From Bacillota bacterium (lineage in GTDB: Bacteria; Bacillota; Clostridia; Tissierellales; Sedimentibacteraceae): a DNA stretch of 21,597 nucleotides. Every line of letters starts with the position of its first letter. Position 1 is the first letter of the stretch. Where the stretch lies: positions 1 to 21,597 of the forward strand of contig JARBUP010000020.1 of NCBI GenBank assembly GCA_029239575.1. Reading direction: 5' to 3'. This document shows positions 8,430 through 16,002 of the stretch, in pieces. The position numbers and the translations under genes are program-made. The notes under the pieces are model-generated. The model was not told the origin of the DNA, searched no databases, and was given only the letters and a program-made list of their open reading frames with translations.

Positions 8430-9502
8430 TGTTACATACAGAGATAGCTATAATAGGCGGTGGACCAGCTGGAATGTGTGCAGCAATAGCAGCGGCAAAT
8501 CAGGGTGCTAGAGTTACTTTGTTTGATAGGGGAAAACGATTAGGTGGACAACTTGTAAAACAAACACATCGCTTTTTTGGTTCAGAAAAAGAATATGCAG
8601 GAATAAGAGGAATAGATATTGCTAAAATTTTATATGAAGAAATAGAAAAAAACAAGTTAATAGATGTGAAGCTGGATACAACTGTACTTGCTATTTATAG
8701 TGATGGTGTAATTTCCTATGAAGAAGGAAAAAGTTACAAAAGAATGACTAGCGAGAAAACTATAATTGCAGCAGGTGCTGCAGAAAAAATGCTTTTATTT
8801 GAAAATAATGATTTACCTGGCGTTTATGGAGCAGGTGCAGTTCAGACTCTAATGAACGAACACGGCATAGTACCTGGAAATAATGTATTAATGATTGGAG
8901 CAGGAAACATAGGGCTAATTGTATCATATCAATTAATGCAAGCTGGTGTAAAAGTGGCAGCAATTATAGATGCAGCTCCAAAAGTAGGAGGTTATTTAGT
9001 CCATGCTTCTAAAGTAAGACGTTTAGGTGTTCCTATTCTCACATCACATACAATAAAAACAGCTTTGGGAAATGAAACTGTAGAAGGTGCAGTAATATGT
9101 GAAGTTGATGATAAATTTAATCCTATTCCTAATACTGATCAAACCATAGATGTTGATATAATATGCCTTGCTGTAGGTTTATCGCCTCAAGGTGAATTAT
9201 TAAGACAAACTGGATGTGAAGTGAAATATGTTCCAAGCCTTGGAGGATTTGTTCCATTAAGAGATGAAAATCTTCAAACTACTACTAATGGAGTATATGT
9301 TGCAGGAGATTCAGCTGAAGTTGAAGAGGCAAGCAGTGCTATGGTCGAAGGTACAATCGCAGGTCTTTCTGCTGCAGAAGCTTTGGGATATGGAACAAAT
9401 ATTGTAGCAATTAAAGAAGGCTTTAAAAATGATCTTGATGTTTTAAGGTCAGGAGCAGTTGGAGAAAAAATAAAATCAGGATTAAAATTACTTAGCTGTT
9501 AG
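8429..9502 (+). CDS. FAD/NAD(P)-binding subunit of an amine dehydrogenase (HcnB/OoxA-like)
   Basis: 357 residues with two Rossmann folds. The FAD site is GGGPAGMCAA at residues 10-19, the NAD(P)-type site is VLMIGAGNIG at 153-162, and the closing FAD motif VYVAGDSAEVEEAS is at 289-302. The fold is that of the pyridine nucleotide-disulfide oxidoreductases. The closest functional relatives in architecture are the HcnB, octopine/nopaline oxidase A and dye-linked proline dehydrogenase alpha subunits. In those, a BFD-like Fe-S domain is usually fused at the C-terminus. This protein stops short of that domain, and a separate BFD-like gene lies two genes downstream, so the usual fusion is split here. 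It could hand electrons to NAD+ or take them from the catalytic subunit; the direction is not resolvable. Confidence 0.88.
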   Translation: MLHTEIAIIGGGPAGMCAAIAAANQGARVTLFDRGKRLGGQLVKQTHRFFGSEKEYAGIRGIDIAKILYEEIEKNKLIDVKLDTTVLAIYSDGVISYEEGKSYKRMTSEKTIIAAGAAEKMLLFENNDLPGVYGAGAVQTLMNEHGIVPGNNVLMIGAGNIGLIVSYQLMQAGVKVAAIIDAAPKVGGYLVHASKVRRLGVPILTSHTIKTALGNETVEGAVICEVDDKFNPIPNTDQTIDVDIICLAVGLSPQGELLRQTGCEVKYVPSLGGFVPLRDENLQTTTNGVYVAGDSAEVEEASSAMVEGTIAGLSAAEALGYGTNIVAIKEGFKNDLDVLRSGAVGEKIKSGLKLLSC

Positions 9503-9512
9503 GAGGTGGATT

Positions 9513-10004
9513 ATGTTTAATAAAACTGGTTTAGCATCAAATGATATGGTGGAGGCATTATTGCCTTCCAAAGAAAGAAGAGAAAAAGGTGCATATGCAA
9601 TATTCGAATGTTTTCAAGAAATACCATGTAATCCTTGTTCAACTGTATGCAAATTAAAAGCAGTTAAAGATTTTGAAAATATAAATAATATTCCAGAGAT
9701 TAATTATGATAAATGTACAGGTTGTGCAATGTGTGTTAGCATTTGTCCAGGTTTATCCTGCTTCGTAATCGATGAGACATATTCTGATAGCGAAGTTATG
9801 ATTAAAATGCCTTATGAGTTTTTACCTTTGCCAGAAATAAACAGTAATGTAAAAGCTTTGGATCGAGAAGGAAAAGCAATAGGAGAAGCAAAGGTTCTAA
9901 AGGTGCAAGATAACAAAACTCTAGACCATACAAATATAGTTACTATTTCAGTTCCAAAAGAAATATTTCTCGATGTTAGAAACATAGGATTGGAGGAGAA
10001 ATAA
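9513..10004 (+). CDS. 4Fe-4S ferredoxin-like subunit of the amine dehydrogenase
   Basis: 163 residues. Cysteines at 33, 39, 42 and 46 (within CNPCSTVC) and at 68, 71, 74 and 78 (CTGCAMCVSICP) can hold one canonical and one atypical [4Fe-4S] cluster, with an extra Cys at 83. The C-terminal 75 residues lack cysteines and have no recognised fold. AGGAGG lies 6 bases before the ATG, 10 bases after the previous stop. Its place inside the FAD/Fe-S operon suggests an electron-transfer subunit, possibly linking the flavoproteins to ferredoxin. This component is absent from the simple three-gene Hcn-type set, so the complex here is more elaborate. Confidence 0.85.
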   Translation: MFNKTGLASNDMVEALLPSKERREKGAYAIFECFQEIPCNPCSTVCKLKAVKDFENINNIPEINYDKCTGCAMCVSICPGLSCFVIDETYSDSEVMIKMPYEFLPLPEINSNVKALDREGKAIGEAKVLKVQDNKTLDHTNIVTISVPKEIFLDVRNIGLEEK

Positions 10005-10005
10005 G

Positions 10006-10284
10006 ATGGATGAAAAAAATATATATTTATGTCGTTGCGAAAACTTTACTCTAAAAGAATTACATGATTTACTGGACTCTGGAATTACTTCTATGGAAGA
10101 AATCAAGAGATTATCACGTGGTACTATGGGTCCATGCCAAGGAAAAACATGCAGAGATTTAATTGCTAAAGAAATTGCAATTTACTTAAATAAAAGTATG
10201 TCAGAAATAGATATGCCAACTTATCGAGCTCCGGTAAAACCAATTAAGCTTGGAGAAATAGCAGGAGGTGACAAAAATGCGTAA
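10006..10284 (+). CDS. BFD-like [2Fe-2S] subunit of the amine dehydrogenase
   Basis: 92 residues. The BFD-type pattern C9-x-C11 ... C44-x4-C49 (YLCRCENFT and GPCQGKTC) binds a [2Fe-2S] cluster. In HcnB- and OoxA-type enzymes this domain is fused to the FAD/NAD subunit; here it is a separate gene. The start is one base after the previous stop and follows GGAGG. Its end overlaps the next gene by 8 bases. It is expected to be a small electron relay within the complex. Confidence 0.87.
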   Translation: MDEKNIYLCRCENFTLKELHDLLDSGITSMEEIKRLSRGTMGPCQGKTCRDLIAKEIAIYLNKSMSEIDMPTYRAPVKPIKLGEIAGGDKNA

Positions 10285-11419
10285 AAGTGCAGATGTCGTT
10301 ATTATAGGTGGAGGTTCCTTAGGTTGTTCAGTTGCTTACAACTTAGCTAAAAAAGGTTATAAAAATATTGTTTTATTGGAAAGAAAATATTTATCAAGTG
10401 GTTCTACGGGAAGATGCGGTGCTGGAATTAGACAAATGTGGGGAACTGAAATGAATTGTCTCATTTCAAGAGGAAGCGCAGAAATGTTTAAAACATTAGG
10501 AGAAGAAACAGGTTTTGGAGATATAGAATTTAGACAAAGCGGTTATTTGTTAACTACATATGATCCAAAGCAAACAGAAAGATTGAAAAAGAACCTTTTA
10601 ATTCAACATAAATTAGGAATACCTTCACATATGATTACACCACAAGAAGCAAAGGAAATAGTGCCTTTTGTTAATACTGACGGAATGGATGCTGCGTTCT
10701 TTTGCCAAGAAGATGGTCATATAAATCCATTTAAAACAACTTTTGCTTTTGCAAAAGGAGCTCAGGATTTAGGTGTTGAAATAATTAGATATAATCCTGT
10801 AACAGATATTAAATACAATGGTAGAAAAATAACTTCTGTTGTTACAGAACAAGGAGAAATTTTAACTGATACTGTAGTTAATGCAGCTGGAGCATGGTGT
10901 AAAAATGTTGGTAAAATGGTAGGTTTATCACATCCAGTTGAACCAGAAAGACATCAGATTTTAATTACTGAGCCTTTAGAAAGCTCTATGGGTCCAATGG
11001 TTATGTCCTTTGCTCATGATTCATATATTCAACAAGTTCCACATGGTGGATTCCTTATGGGATACGGAAATCCAAATGAACCAAAAAGAATAAATTTCAA
11101 CCATGGTTGGGAATTTTTAGAGCAAATGGCTCAAAAGGCTGTTTTCCAACTTCCAATTTTAAAGGATGTAAGATTTGTAAGACAATGGGCAGGTCATTAC
11201 GAAATATCTCCTGATGGTCAGCCAATTTTAGGACCTGTACCTGAATTGGATAATTATATTATGGCTTTAGGATGTGGTAAAGGTTTTATGTTATCACCTA
11301 TGATTGGGAAATTAATAGCTGAAAAAATGGCTGGAGAAGAAACATCATTACCAATTGATATTTTAAGTATTGAAAGATTTGCAAAAGGCGAATTAATTGT
11401 AGAAACTGGAGTGGTTTAA
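10277..11419 (+). CDS. FAD-dependent amine/amino-acid dehydrogenase catalytic subunit (DAAO/SoxB-like)
   Basis: 380 residues of the DAO (D-amino-acid oxidase/sarcosine oxidase beta/glycine oxidase) family. The FAD Rossmann motif VVIIGGGSLGCS is at residues 7-18, with ERKYLSSGSTGRCGAGIRQ following the second strand. C-terminal family motifs are WAGHYEISPDGQPILG and GCGKGFMLSP. The ATG at 10277 is preferred over the GTG at 10268, because GGAGGTG then forms a well-spaced ribosome binding site; this gives an 8-base overlap with the BFD gene. The family oxidises a C-N bond of a secondary amine or amino acid, giving an imine that hydrolyses to an aldehyde or keto acid. Sarcosine, dimethylglycine, proline, hydroxyproline or an opine are all possible substrates. 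With Fe-S partners it should act as a dehydrogenase rather than an oxygen-using oxidase. Confidence 0.9.
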   Translation: MRKSADVVIIGGGSLGCSVAYNLAKKGYKNIVLLERKYLSSGSTGRCGAGIRQMWGTEMNCLISRGSAEMFKTLGEETGFGDIEFRQSGYLLTTYDPKQTERLKKNLLIQHKLGIPSHMITPQEAKEIVPFVNTDGMDAAFFCQEDGHINPFKTTFAFAKGAQDLGVEIIRYNPVTDIKYNGRKITSVVTEQGEILTDTVVNAAGAWCKNVGKMVGLSHPVEPERHQILITEPLESSMGPMVMSFAHDSYIQQVPHGGFLMGYGNPNEPKRINFNHGWEFLEQMAQKAVFQLPILKDVRFVRQWAGHYEISPDGQPILGPVPELDNYIMALGCGKGFMLSPMIGKLIAEKMAGEETSLPIDILSIERFAKGELIVETGVV

Positions 11420-11455
11420 AACCAGTCATAAAATTTAATGTTTTAATTAAATATC

Positions 11456-11510
11456 CTGGGATAGTTAATCTTTAGTTATACAAATATTAAAAAACTGTCC
11501 CAGTTTTTTG
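11456..11510 (+). terminator. Intrinsic terminator after the amine dehydrogenase operon
   Basis: An 11-bp stem CTGGGATAGTT (11456-11466) and AACTGTCCCAG (11493-11503), with one G-U pair and a 26-base loop, is followed directly by TTTTTTG. It closes the operon that begins at 6470. No clear promoter is seen in 11511-11612, so the next genes may rely on read-through or on a promoter too weak to recognise. Confidence 0.8.
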
Positions 11511-11624
11511 TAAATTTATAAGAATACAGAAATGGTATGTTTAAAATATACTTTTGTAATAAAAGTGAACATTATAAAGAGAAAGTAAATTAGCAAATAA
11601 TAGCATGAGGAGTTGAATTATATT

Positions 11625-12005
11625 ATGCCTTTAAAGTTTAATTACGAAACATGTTCTGGATGTAAAGCATGTCAGTTAGTATGTGCATTACAAAATTTTA
11701 AAGAAACTAACCCATCGAAATCAGTGTTAAACGTTTATGGGAAGTTTCCGGTTCCAGGAAAATATTATGTTGATGTGTGCAATCAGTGTGGTGAGTGTGC
11801 TAAGATTTGCCCTGTTGAGGCTATAAATATGTCAGGCAATACATATTTAATAGATTATGATACATGTATAGGATGTTTAGCATGTGTTGAAGTTTGTCCT
11901 ACAAAAGTTATGAGGGTAAATCAAGAGGAAAGTACACCATATAAATGTACTGATTGTAAGCAATGTGCAGAAGTATGCCCAAGAGATGCATTATCATTTG
12001 AATAG
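11625..12005 (+). CDS. Polyferredoxin with four [4Fe-4S] motifs (AOR partner)
   Basis: 126 residues from the ATG at 11625. Upstream GAGGAG (11607-11612) is 12 bases away, a long spacing; an in-frame TTG at 11613 abuts it and is less likely. Sixteen cysteines fall in four sets: 10/13/16/20, 52/55/58/62, 81/84/87/91 and 108/111/114/118. Three of the four end in the classic CP, so up to four [4Fe-4S] clusters can be held. It lies 14 bases before the AOR-family gene, the usual place for its electron-transfer subunit. It would take electrons from aldehyde oxidation, or supply them for acid reduction. It is a soluble protein. Confidence 0.9.
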   Translation: MPLKFNYETCSGCKACQLVCALQNFKETNPSKSVLNVYGKFPVPGKYYVDVCNQCGECAKICPVEAINMSGNTYLIDYDTCIGCLACVEVCPTKVMRVNQEESTPYKCTDCKQCAEVCPRDALSFE

Positions 12006-12019
12006 AAGGGAGCATAAAA

Positions 12020-13894
12020 ATGATATACGGATATGCAGGATCTACGTTAAGAATTGATTTGACTAATGAAAAAGTTATTAAAGAACCACTTAAACAAGAA
12101 TGGGTTGATGAATACTTAGGCGGCAGGGGGTTTACTGCTAAAATATTATTTGATGAAAACCCACCTAATGTAGAACCTTTTGATGAAGAAAATATATTTG
12201 TAATAGCTATGGGTCCTTTAAGCGGTCATTTTTTACCGGCTAGTGGTAAGACACATTTTTGTACTAAATCTCCGGCAACTGGTGGGTACGGTGACAGCAA
12301 TATGGGTGGACATTTCGGAGTTAATATGAAATATGCAGGATATGATGTTACTATTATAAAAGGTAAAGCTAAACAACAAAGCTATATATTTATAGATGAT
12401 GATAAAGTAGAAATAAGATCTGCAGAAAAATATTGGGGCAAAGGTTCTACAAAAGTAGAAGAAGAATTGAAAAACGAATTAGGCGAAGATTTTCAAATAT
12501 TGACAATAGGACCAGCAGGCGAGAATCTTGTTAAATTTGCATGTATATCTCATGACTTTGGAAGGCAGGCTGGTAGGATAGGAATTGGTGCTGTCCTCGG
12601 CTCTAAAAATATAAAAGCAATTGCAGTAAGGGGAACTAAAAGTGTACCAGTTTTTGATCCGGAAGGACTATTGAATAAAGGTAAAGAAACTTATGCTGCA
12701 TGTAGGGCAAAACCTGGATTTACTGCTTGGACTCCACAGGGAACAGCCGGTATTACTGATTGGTGCAACAATGTAGGAGCTTTGCCAACTAGAAATTTTC
12801 AGACATCACATTGTGATTATGCTGATAAAATCAACGGCCAAGCCATATTAGATGAGTTAAAGATAACGGATAAAGGTTGTTTTGCTTGTCCTATACCTTG
12901 CGGCAAATATGGTTATGCTAAAACAAAATTAGGCAATGTTTATGTAGAAGGTCCTGAATATGAAACATTATCACTTCTTGGAAGCAATTGTGAAGTAAAA
13001 GATATTCATGAAATTGCATATTTGAATTATATTTGTGATGAATTAGGAATAGATACTTGTTCAGGTGGGGCCGTAGTAAGCTTTGCACTTGAGTGTTATG
13101 AAAAAGGATTTATTTCAAAAGAAGATATGGGAAGGGATGTTAAGTTTGGTGATTTTGAATCTGTTGCACATATACTTGAAATAATTACTAACAGAAAAGG
13201 CATAGGTAATGCTTTAGCAGAAGGTGTAAAAGGTGCAGCTGAAATAATTGGAAATGATAGTAGTAAATTTGCAATACATGTTAAAGGTTTAGAATGGACT
13301 GGATATGAAAGCAGAAATGCACCGGGAATGATGCTTGGATATATGACAGCTGATATAGGAGCACATCACGGCCGTTGCTGGGTTTTAGGTAATGACGTTG
13401 CAGGATCTGCTGATGCAGGAAATATTACTGATTTAATTACTTCACAACAGAGTGCAAGCACGCTATCAAAGGCAAAACATGAGCATGTAGTACCTATTGT
13501 TATAAAAAGTCAACATACCCGTCCAGCATTTGATATATTGGGAACATGTAGATTACAATATATGGAAATAGGACTTGAAATAGACTATTACGAAGACTTG
13601 ATATATACAATAACAGGTAAAAAAATAAAGTGGGATGAAATACTTAAATTATCTGAAAAAATATGGACATTAAACAGAATGTACAATTTTAGAGAAATAA
13701 GTGACTTTGGCAGAAAATACGATTATCCGCCAGCAAGGTTTTATGAAGAGCCTATTCCTGATGGACCAAACGAAGGTCATTATATATCATTGGATGTTAT
13801 TGATGAAATGCTTGATGAATATTATACCGCAAGGGGCTGGGATAATAACGGAAATCCTACAATAGAGACATTAAGAGGTTTTAGTTTAAATTAG
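12020..13894 (+). CDS. Aldehyde:ferredoxin oxidoreductase family tungsto/molybdo-enzyme
   Basis: 624 residues, the usual length for the family. It oxidises aldehydes to acids with ferredoxin as acceptor, using a bis-pterin W or Mo centre. Visible features are GGRGF (34-38), the pterin-binding stretch GPLSGHFLPASGKTHF (65-80), and the [4Fe-4S] ligands C287, C290, C294 and C510. These cysteines occupy nearly the same positions as in the Pyrococcus enzyme. The pterin motifs DELGID (340-345) and DILGTC (505-510) are also present. All key residues are there, so the enzyme looks functional. GAAGGGAG precedes the ATG. The flanking polyferredoxin and MoaD-like genes form a compact module, and a Mo/W uptake system lies at the right end of the window. 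The substrate is unknown; an aldehyde released by the upstream amine dehydrogenase is an attractive guess. Confidence 0.95.
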   Translation: MIYGYAGSTLRIDLTNEKVIKEPLKQEWVDEYLGGRGFTAKILFDENPPNVEPFDEENIFVIAMGPLSGHFLPASGKTHFCTKSPATGGYGDSNMGGHFGVNMKYAGYDVTIIKGKAKQQSYIFIDDDKVEIRSAEKYWGKGSTKVEEELKNELGEDFQILTIGPAGENLVKFACISHDFGRQAGRIGIGAVLGSKNIKAIAVRGTKSVPVFDPEGLLNKGKETYAACRAKPGFTAWTPQGTAGITDWCNNVGALPTRNFQTSHCDYADKINGQAILDELKITDKGCFACPIPCGKYGYAKTKLGNVYVEGPEYETLSLLGSNCEVKDIHEIAYLNYICDELGIDTCSGGAVVSFALECYEKGFISKEDMGRDVKFGDFESVAHILEIITNRKGIGNALAEGVKGAAEIIGNDSSKFAIHVKGLEWTGYESRNAPGMMLGYMTADIGAHHGRCWVLGNDVAGSADAGNITDLITSQQSASTLSKAKHEHVVPIVIKSQHTRPAFDILGTCRLQYMEIGLEIDYYEDLIYTITGKKIKWDEILKLSEKIWTLNRMYNFREISDFGRKYDYPPARFYEEPIPDGPNEGHYISLDVIDEMLDEYYTARGWDNNGNPTIETLRGFSLN

Positions 13895-13919
13895 TATAAC
13901 ATTATAAGGATGTATGCAT

Positions 13920-14168
13920 ATGAAAATTACATTAAGATTATCTGAAAGTTTATTATCCATATATAGAGAAACAGCAAATCCGTTAAATGAGGTTATGGTA
14001 ATAAATTTAGAGGAGCCAACAACATTACATTCAATAATAATAAAAGCAGGTATAAACCCTTCATTGACACCTATGATTATTATAAATAATAAAAGAATAT
14101 CTTCTTTAAATCTTTTAATTGATAATGATGAAATAATAACACTTATAGGCCCATTAGCAGGGGGCTAA
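13920..14168 (+). CDS. MoaD/ThiS-family small sulfur-carrier protein
   Basis: 82 residues from the ATG at 13920, which lies 9 bases after AAGGA; the in-frame ATG at 13914 has only 3 bases of spacing. It has a beta-grasp-like alternation of strands and ends in Gly-Gly (GPLAGG), the tail that is adenylated and thiocarboxylated in MoaD and ThiS. MoaD-like genes commonly sit beside AOR genes, where they likely supply the dithiolene sulfur of the tungsto/molybdopterin. ThiS or another sulfur-carrier role cannot be excluded. Confidence 0.83.
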   Translation: MKITLRLSESLLSIYRETANPLNEVMVINLEEPTTLHSIIIKAGINPSLTPMIIINNKRISSLNLLIDNDEIITLIGPLAGG

Positions 14169-14190
14169 AATACTTATTGCACTTGCTACA

Positions 14191-14232
14191 TTAGGTCTAT
14201 TAAGTATGATTAAATACACTTAGTAGACCTAA
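14191..14232 (+). terminator. Long hairpin after the AOR module
   Basis: A 15-bp stem TTAGGTCTATTAAGT (14191-14205) and ACTTAGTAGACCTAA (14218-14232), with one G-U pair and a 12-base loop. It is followed by the A/T-rich ATTAATTATTT rather than a pure T-run. It lies 22 bases after the stop and before a new promoter, so it is probably a terminator or 3'-end stabiliser. Confidence 0.6.
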
Positions 14233-14327
14233 ATTAATTATTTGAGCTGATGATTAGTTCATATTGTAAATACTTATTAATTTATATTATTTTGATAATA
14301 ATTCAATTGAAAAATAATATAGATTAT

Positions 14328-14342
14328 GTCTCAAATTGAAAT
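14328..14342 (+). promoter_or_regulatory. Activator-binding palindrome, distal site of promoter 2
   Basis: GTCTCAAATTGAAAT matches ATNTCANNNTGANAT except for the first base. Its centre lies about 227 bases upstream of the predicted start at promoter 2, and 21 bases (two helical turns) from the next site. A related palindrome TTCAATTGAA lies at 14302-14311. Confidence 0.6.
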
Positions 14343-14348
14343 AATTGC

Positions 14349-14363
14349 ATTTCATTTTGAGAT
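14349..14363 (+). promoter_or_regulatory. Activator-binding palindrome, middle site of promoter 2
   Basis: ATTTCATTTTGAGAT matches ATNTCANNNTGANAT exactly. Together with the site 21 bases upstream it forms a larger inverted repeat, TCTCAAATTGAAAT against ATTTCATTTTGAGA, with one mismatch. Confidence 0.65.
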
Positions 14364-14395
14364 GTAATTAAAATCAACAAAATCGCAATGTTTTA

Positions 14396-14410
14396 ATCTC
14401 AAAATGACAT
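14396..14410 (+). promoter_or_regulatory. Activator-binding palindrome, proximal site of promoter 2
   Basis: ATCTCAAAATGACAT matches ATNTCANNNTGANAT exactly. Its centre is about 159 bases upstream of the predicted start, close to the 147 bases of the proximal site at promoter 1. Confidence 0.65.
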
Positions 14411-14535
14411 AATTAATTCTTTGATTTCTAAATTATATATATTTGTAGTTTTGAAATTTGATTATTGGATTAAAATTTGTGTTGGAAAATCAATAATGAT
14501 AAGGTTTTTGAATAAAAATATAATAAAACAATGTT

Positions 14536-14553
14536 TTGGCATCATTATTGCTT
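14536..14553 (+). promoter_or_regulatory. Sigma-54 (-24/-12) promoter of the opine dehydrogenase gene
   Basis: TTGGCATCATTATTGCTT has GG (14538-14539) and GC (14550-14551) separated by exactly 10 bases. It differs from promoter 1 at only three or four positions. The predicted start is near 14562, giving a leader of about 48 bases. Confidence 0.85.
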
Positions 14554-14609
14554 TTACTATTTATTAAGTAAAAATAACTTTAAATACATTATTAGGGGAG
14601 TAGTTAATT

Positions 14610-15851
14610 ATGAGTAATATGGAATATTTAAAAGATATGCCAATAGCAGTACTTGGTGGAGGTGCTGTTGGAAAAACATGTGCCGCAGATATGAAACTTG
14701 CAGGAAAAGAGGTTCGTATTTATGACATGATGCCTTTTGCTGAAAGTTCACTTGCTAACTTGGAAAAAACAGGTATATTGTTGGATGGTATGCAACGCAA
14801 TCTATACTGTTTTGAGCGTTCTGGCAGAGCTTTTCTTGATATGGTTAGCAGTGATATGGGAGAAGTGGTGAAAGGTGCTGGCTTGATTGTTGTCGCAGCT
14901 CCAGCTTTTGCACATGAACCATTTTTCCGTGAGTTAGTCCCACATCTCGAGGACGGACAGGTTATTCACATTTTCACTGATAACTATGCTTCTTTGATTC
15001 TACGCAAAATGATGCGTGAGATGGGCTGTACAAAAAAAGTTATCATTGGTGGATGGTCATCAGCTCCTTACGGCACACGTATAGAGTCTGTAGGAAAATT
15101 TTTATTCCCTCATGTAGGTGTTAAATATCGTGCAATCACTTTAAGAGGTGCATCATTACCTATGTCTGATATTGATGATTTTATGGAATCTTCCAAGTAT
15201 CTTCCATGTATTGATGCTGTAACACAAGGTAATGGCCCTGAGGAAGGTAATACAGTATTAGACATTGGATTTGCTAATATTAACCCTGTAATACACGTTC
15301 CAGCAACTATTCTTGGTGTATCCACTATGGAAAACTGGGGAGTAATTTTTGGAGGTCATGACAAAACAAATTATTCAATGTATAGCCATGGTCTTTGTCC
15401 TTCTATCTGTGAGGTTCAATATCAGTTCTATGAAGAAGAAAAGAATTTGGCAAAAGGTATTGGTGTTGGAACTCCAAGTTATTCTTATGAATCTTTCTTC
15501 TCTCGCCGTAGCGTTCTTACACAGGAATATATGGGTCTGGATAAAGAAGGTAAAGATAACGTAGTATTTCCTCTTGATCAACCTTCTACTGAGGGAAACA
15601 CTGGTCCTAATAATATCAATCATAGATATTTGACAGAAGATGTACCAGTTGGTTGTAAAATTTATCATGATTTAGGTGTTCAGTACGGCATTCCAACTCC
15701 TGTGATTGATACAATGATTGTATTGGCAGGCGCTATGCATAAAAAGAATTTCTTTGAAACAAGCAAATATAATTTGGAGTACATTGGAATTGAAGATATG
15801 AGTAAGGAAGATTTATTAGCATATTTAAATGAAGGAATTTATAATAAATAG
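14610..15851 (+). CDS. NAD(P)-dependent opine/octopine dehydrogenase family protein
   Basis: 413 residues. The N-terminal Rossmann fold carries PIAVLGGGAVG at 11-21. The C-terminal catalytic domain of the octopine/nopaline dehydrogenase family includes NINPVIHVPATIL, with H229 as the probable catalytic His. Family members reversibly join an amino acid and a 2-oxo acid through a secondary amine with NAD(P)H. In a catabolic locus the oxidative, splitting direction is more likely. GGGGAG precedes the ATG, and the gene has its own sigma-54 promoter. Its codon use is unlike the neighbours: 10 of 13 arginines are CGN, whereas the MmgE/PrpD gene downstream uses only AGA/AGG (13 of 13). This suggests separate, perhaps horizontal, origin. 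A remnant of a close paralogue lies at 17471-17593. The natural substrate is unknown. Confidence 0.9.
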   Translation: MSNMEYLKDMPIAVLGGGAVGKTCAADMKLAGKEVRIYDMMPFAESSLANLEKTGILLDGMQRNLYCFERSGRAFLDMVSSDMGEVVKGAGLIVVAAPAFAHEPFFRELVPHLEDGQVIHIFTDNYASLILRKMMREMGCTKKVIIGGWSSAPYGTRIESVGKFLFPHVGVKYRAITLRGASLPMSDIDDFMESSKYLPCIDAVTQGNGPEEGNTVLDIGFANINPVIHVPATILGVSTMENWGVIFGGHDKTNYSMYSHGLCPSICEVQYQFYEEEKNLAKGIGVGTPSYSYESFFSRRSVLTQEYMGLDKEGKDNVVFPLDQPSTEGNTGPNNINHRYLTEDVPVGCKIYHDLGVQYGIPTPVIDTMIVLAGAMHKKNFFETSKYNLEYIGIEDMSKEDLLAYLNEGIYNK

Positions 15852-15866
15852 TTAAATAATCTAAAT

Positions 15867-15980
15867 AATTATACTCAACTTTTCATGCTGAAATCAAATA
15901 CCTTATAAGCTTAAATTATGAATCTAAATATTTTTAGGTATATATGTAACACTTAATCCGTGAAAAGTTGAGGAATTATA
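15867..15980. repeat. Short inverted-repeat element, possibly MITE-like
   Basis: Perfect 12-bp inverted ends, CTCAACTTTTCA (15874-15885) and TGAAAAGTTGAG (15961-15972), enclose 75 bases. Inside, ATACCT and AGGTAT form a nested inverted repeat. AATTATA flanks both sides (15867-15873 and 15974-15980), like a target duplication with one extra G on the right. It codes for nothing visible. It could instead be an RNA structure in the gap between the opine dehydrogenase and MmgE/PrpD genes. Confidence 0.45.
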
Positions 15981-16002
15981 TTATTAACATAACAAGGTTC
16001 CC

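Noticed and set aside
10268..10276. GTG start for the DAO-type subunit
   Set aside because: The GTG lies inside the ribosome binding site of the ATG at 10277, and the family Rossmann motif fits the shorter N-terminus.
11511..11612. Promoter for the polyferredoxin/AOR module
   Set aside because: There is no -24/-12 box, and the TATAAA near 11575 has no convincing -35 at the right distance. The A/T-rich context makes such matches unreliable.
15349..15668. Open frames on both strands inside the opine dehydrogenase gene
   Set aside because: They overlap a gene with clear family motifs, have no ribosome binding sites, and their sequences look like off-frame translations.
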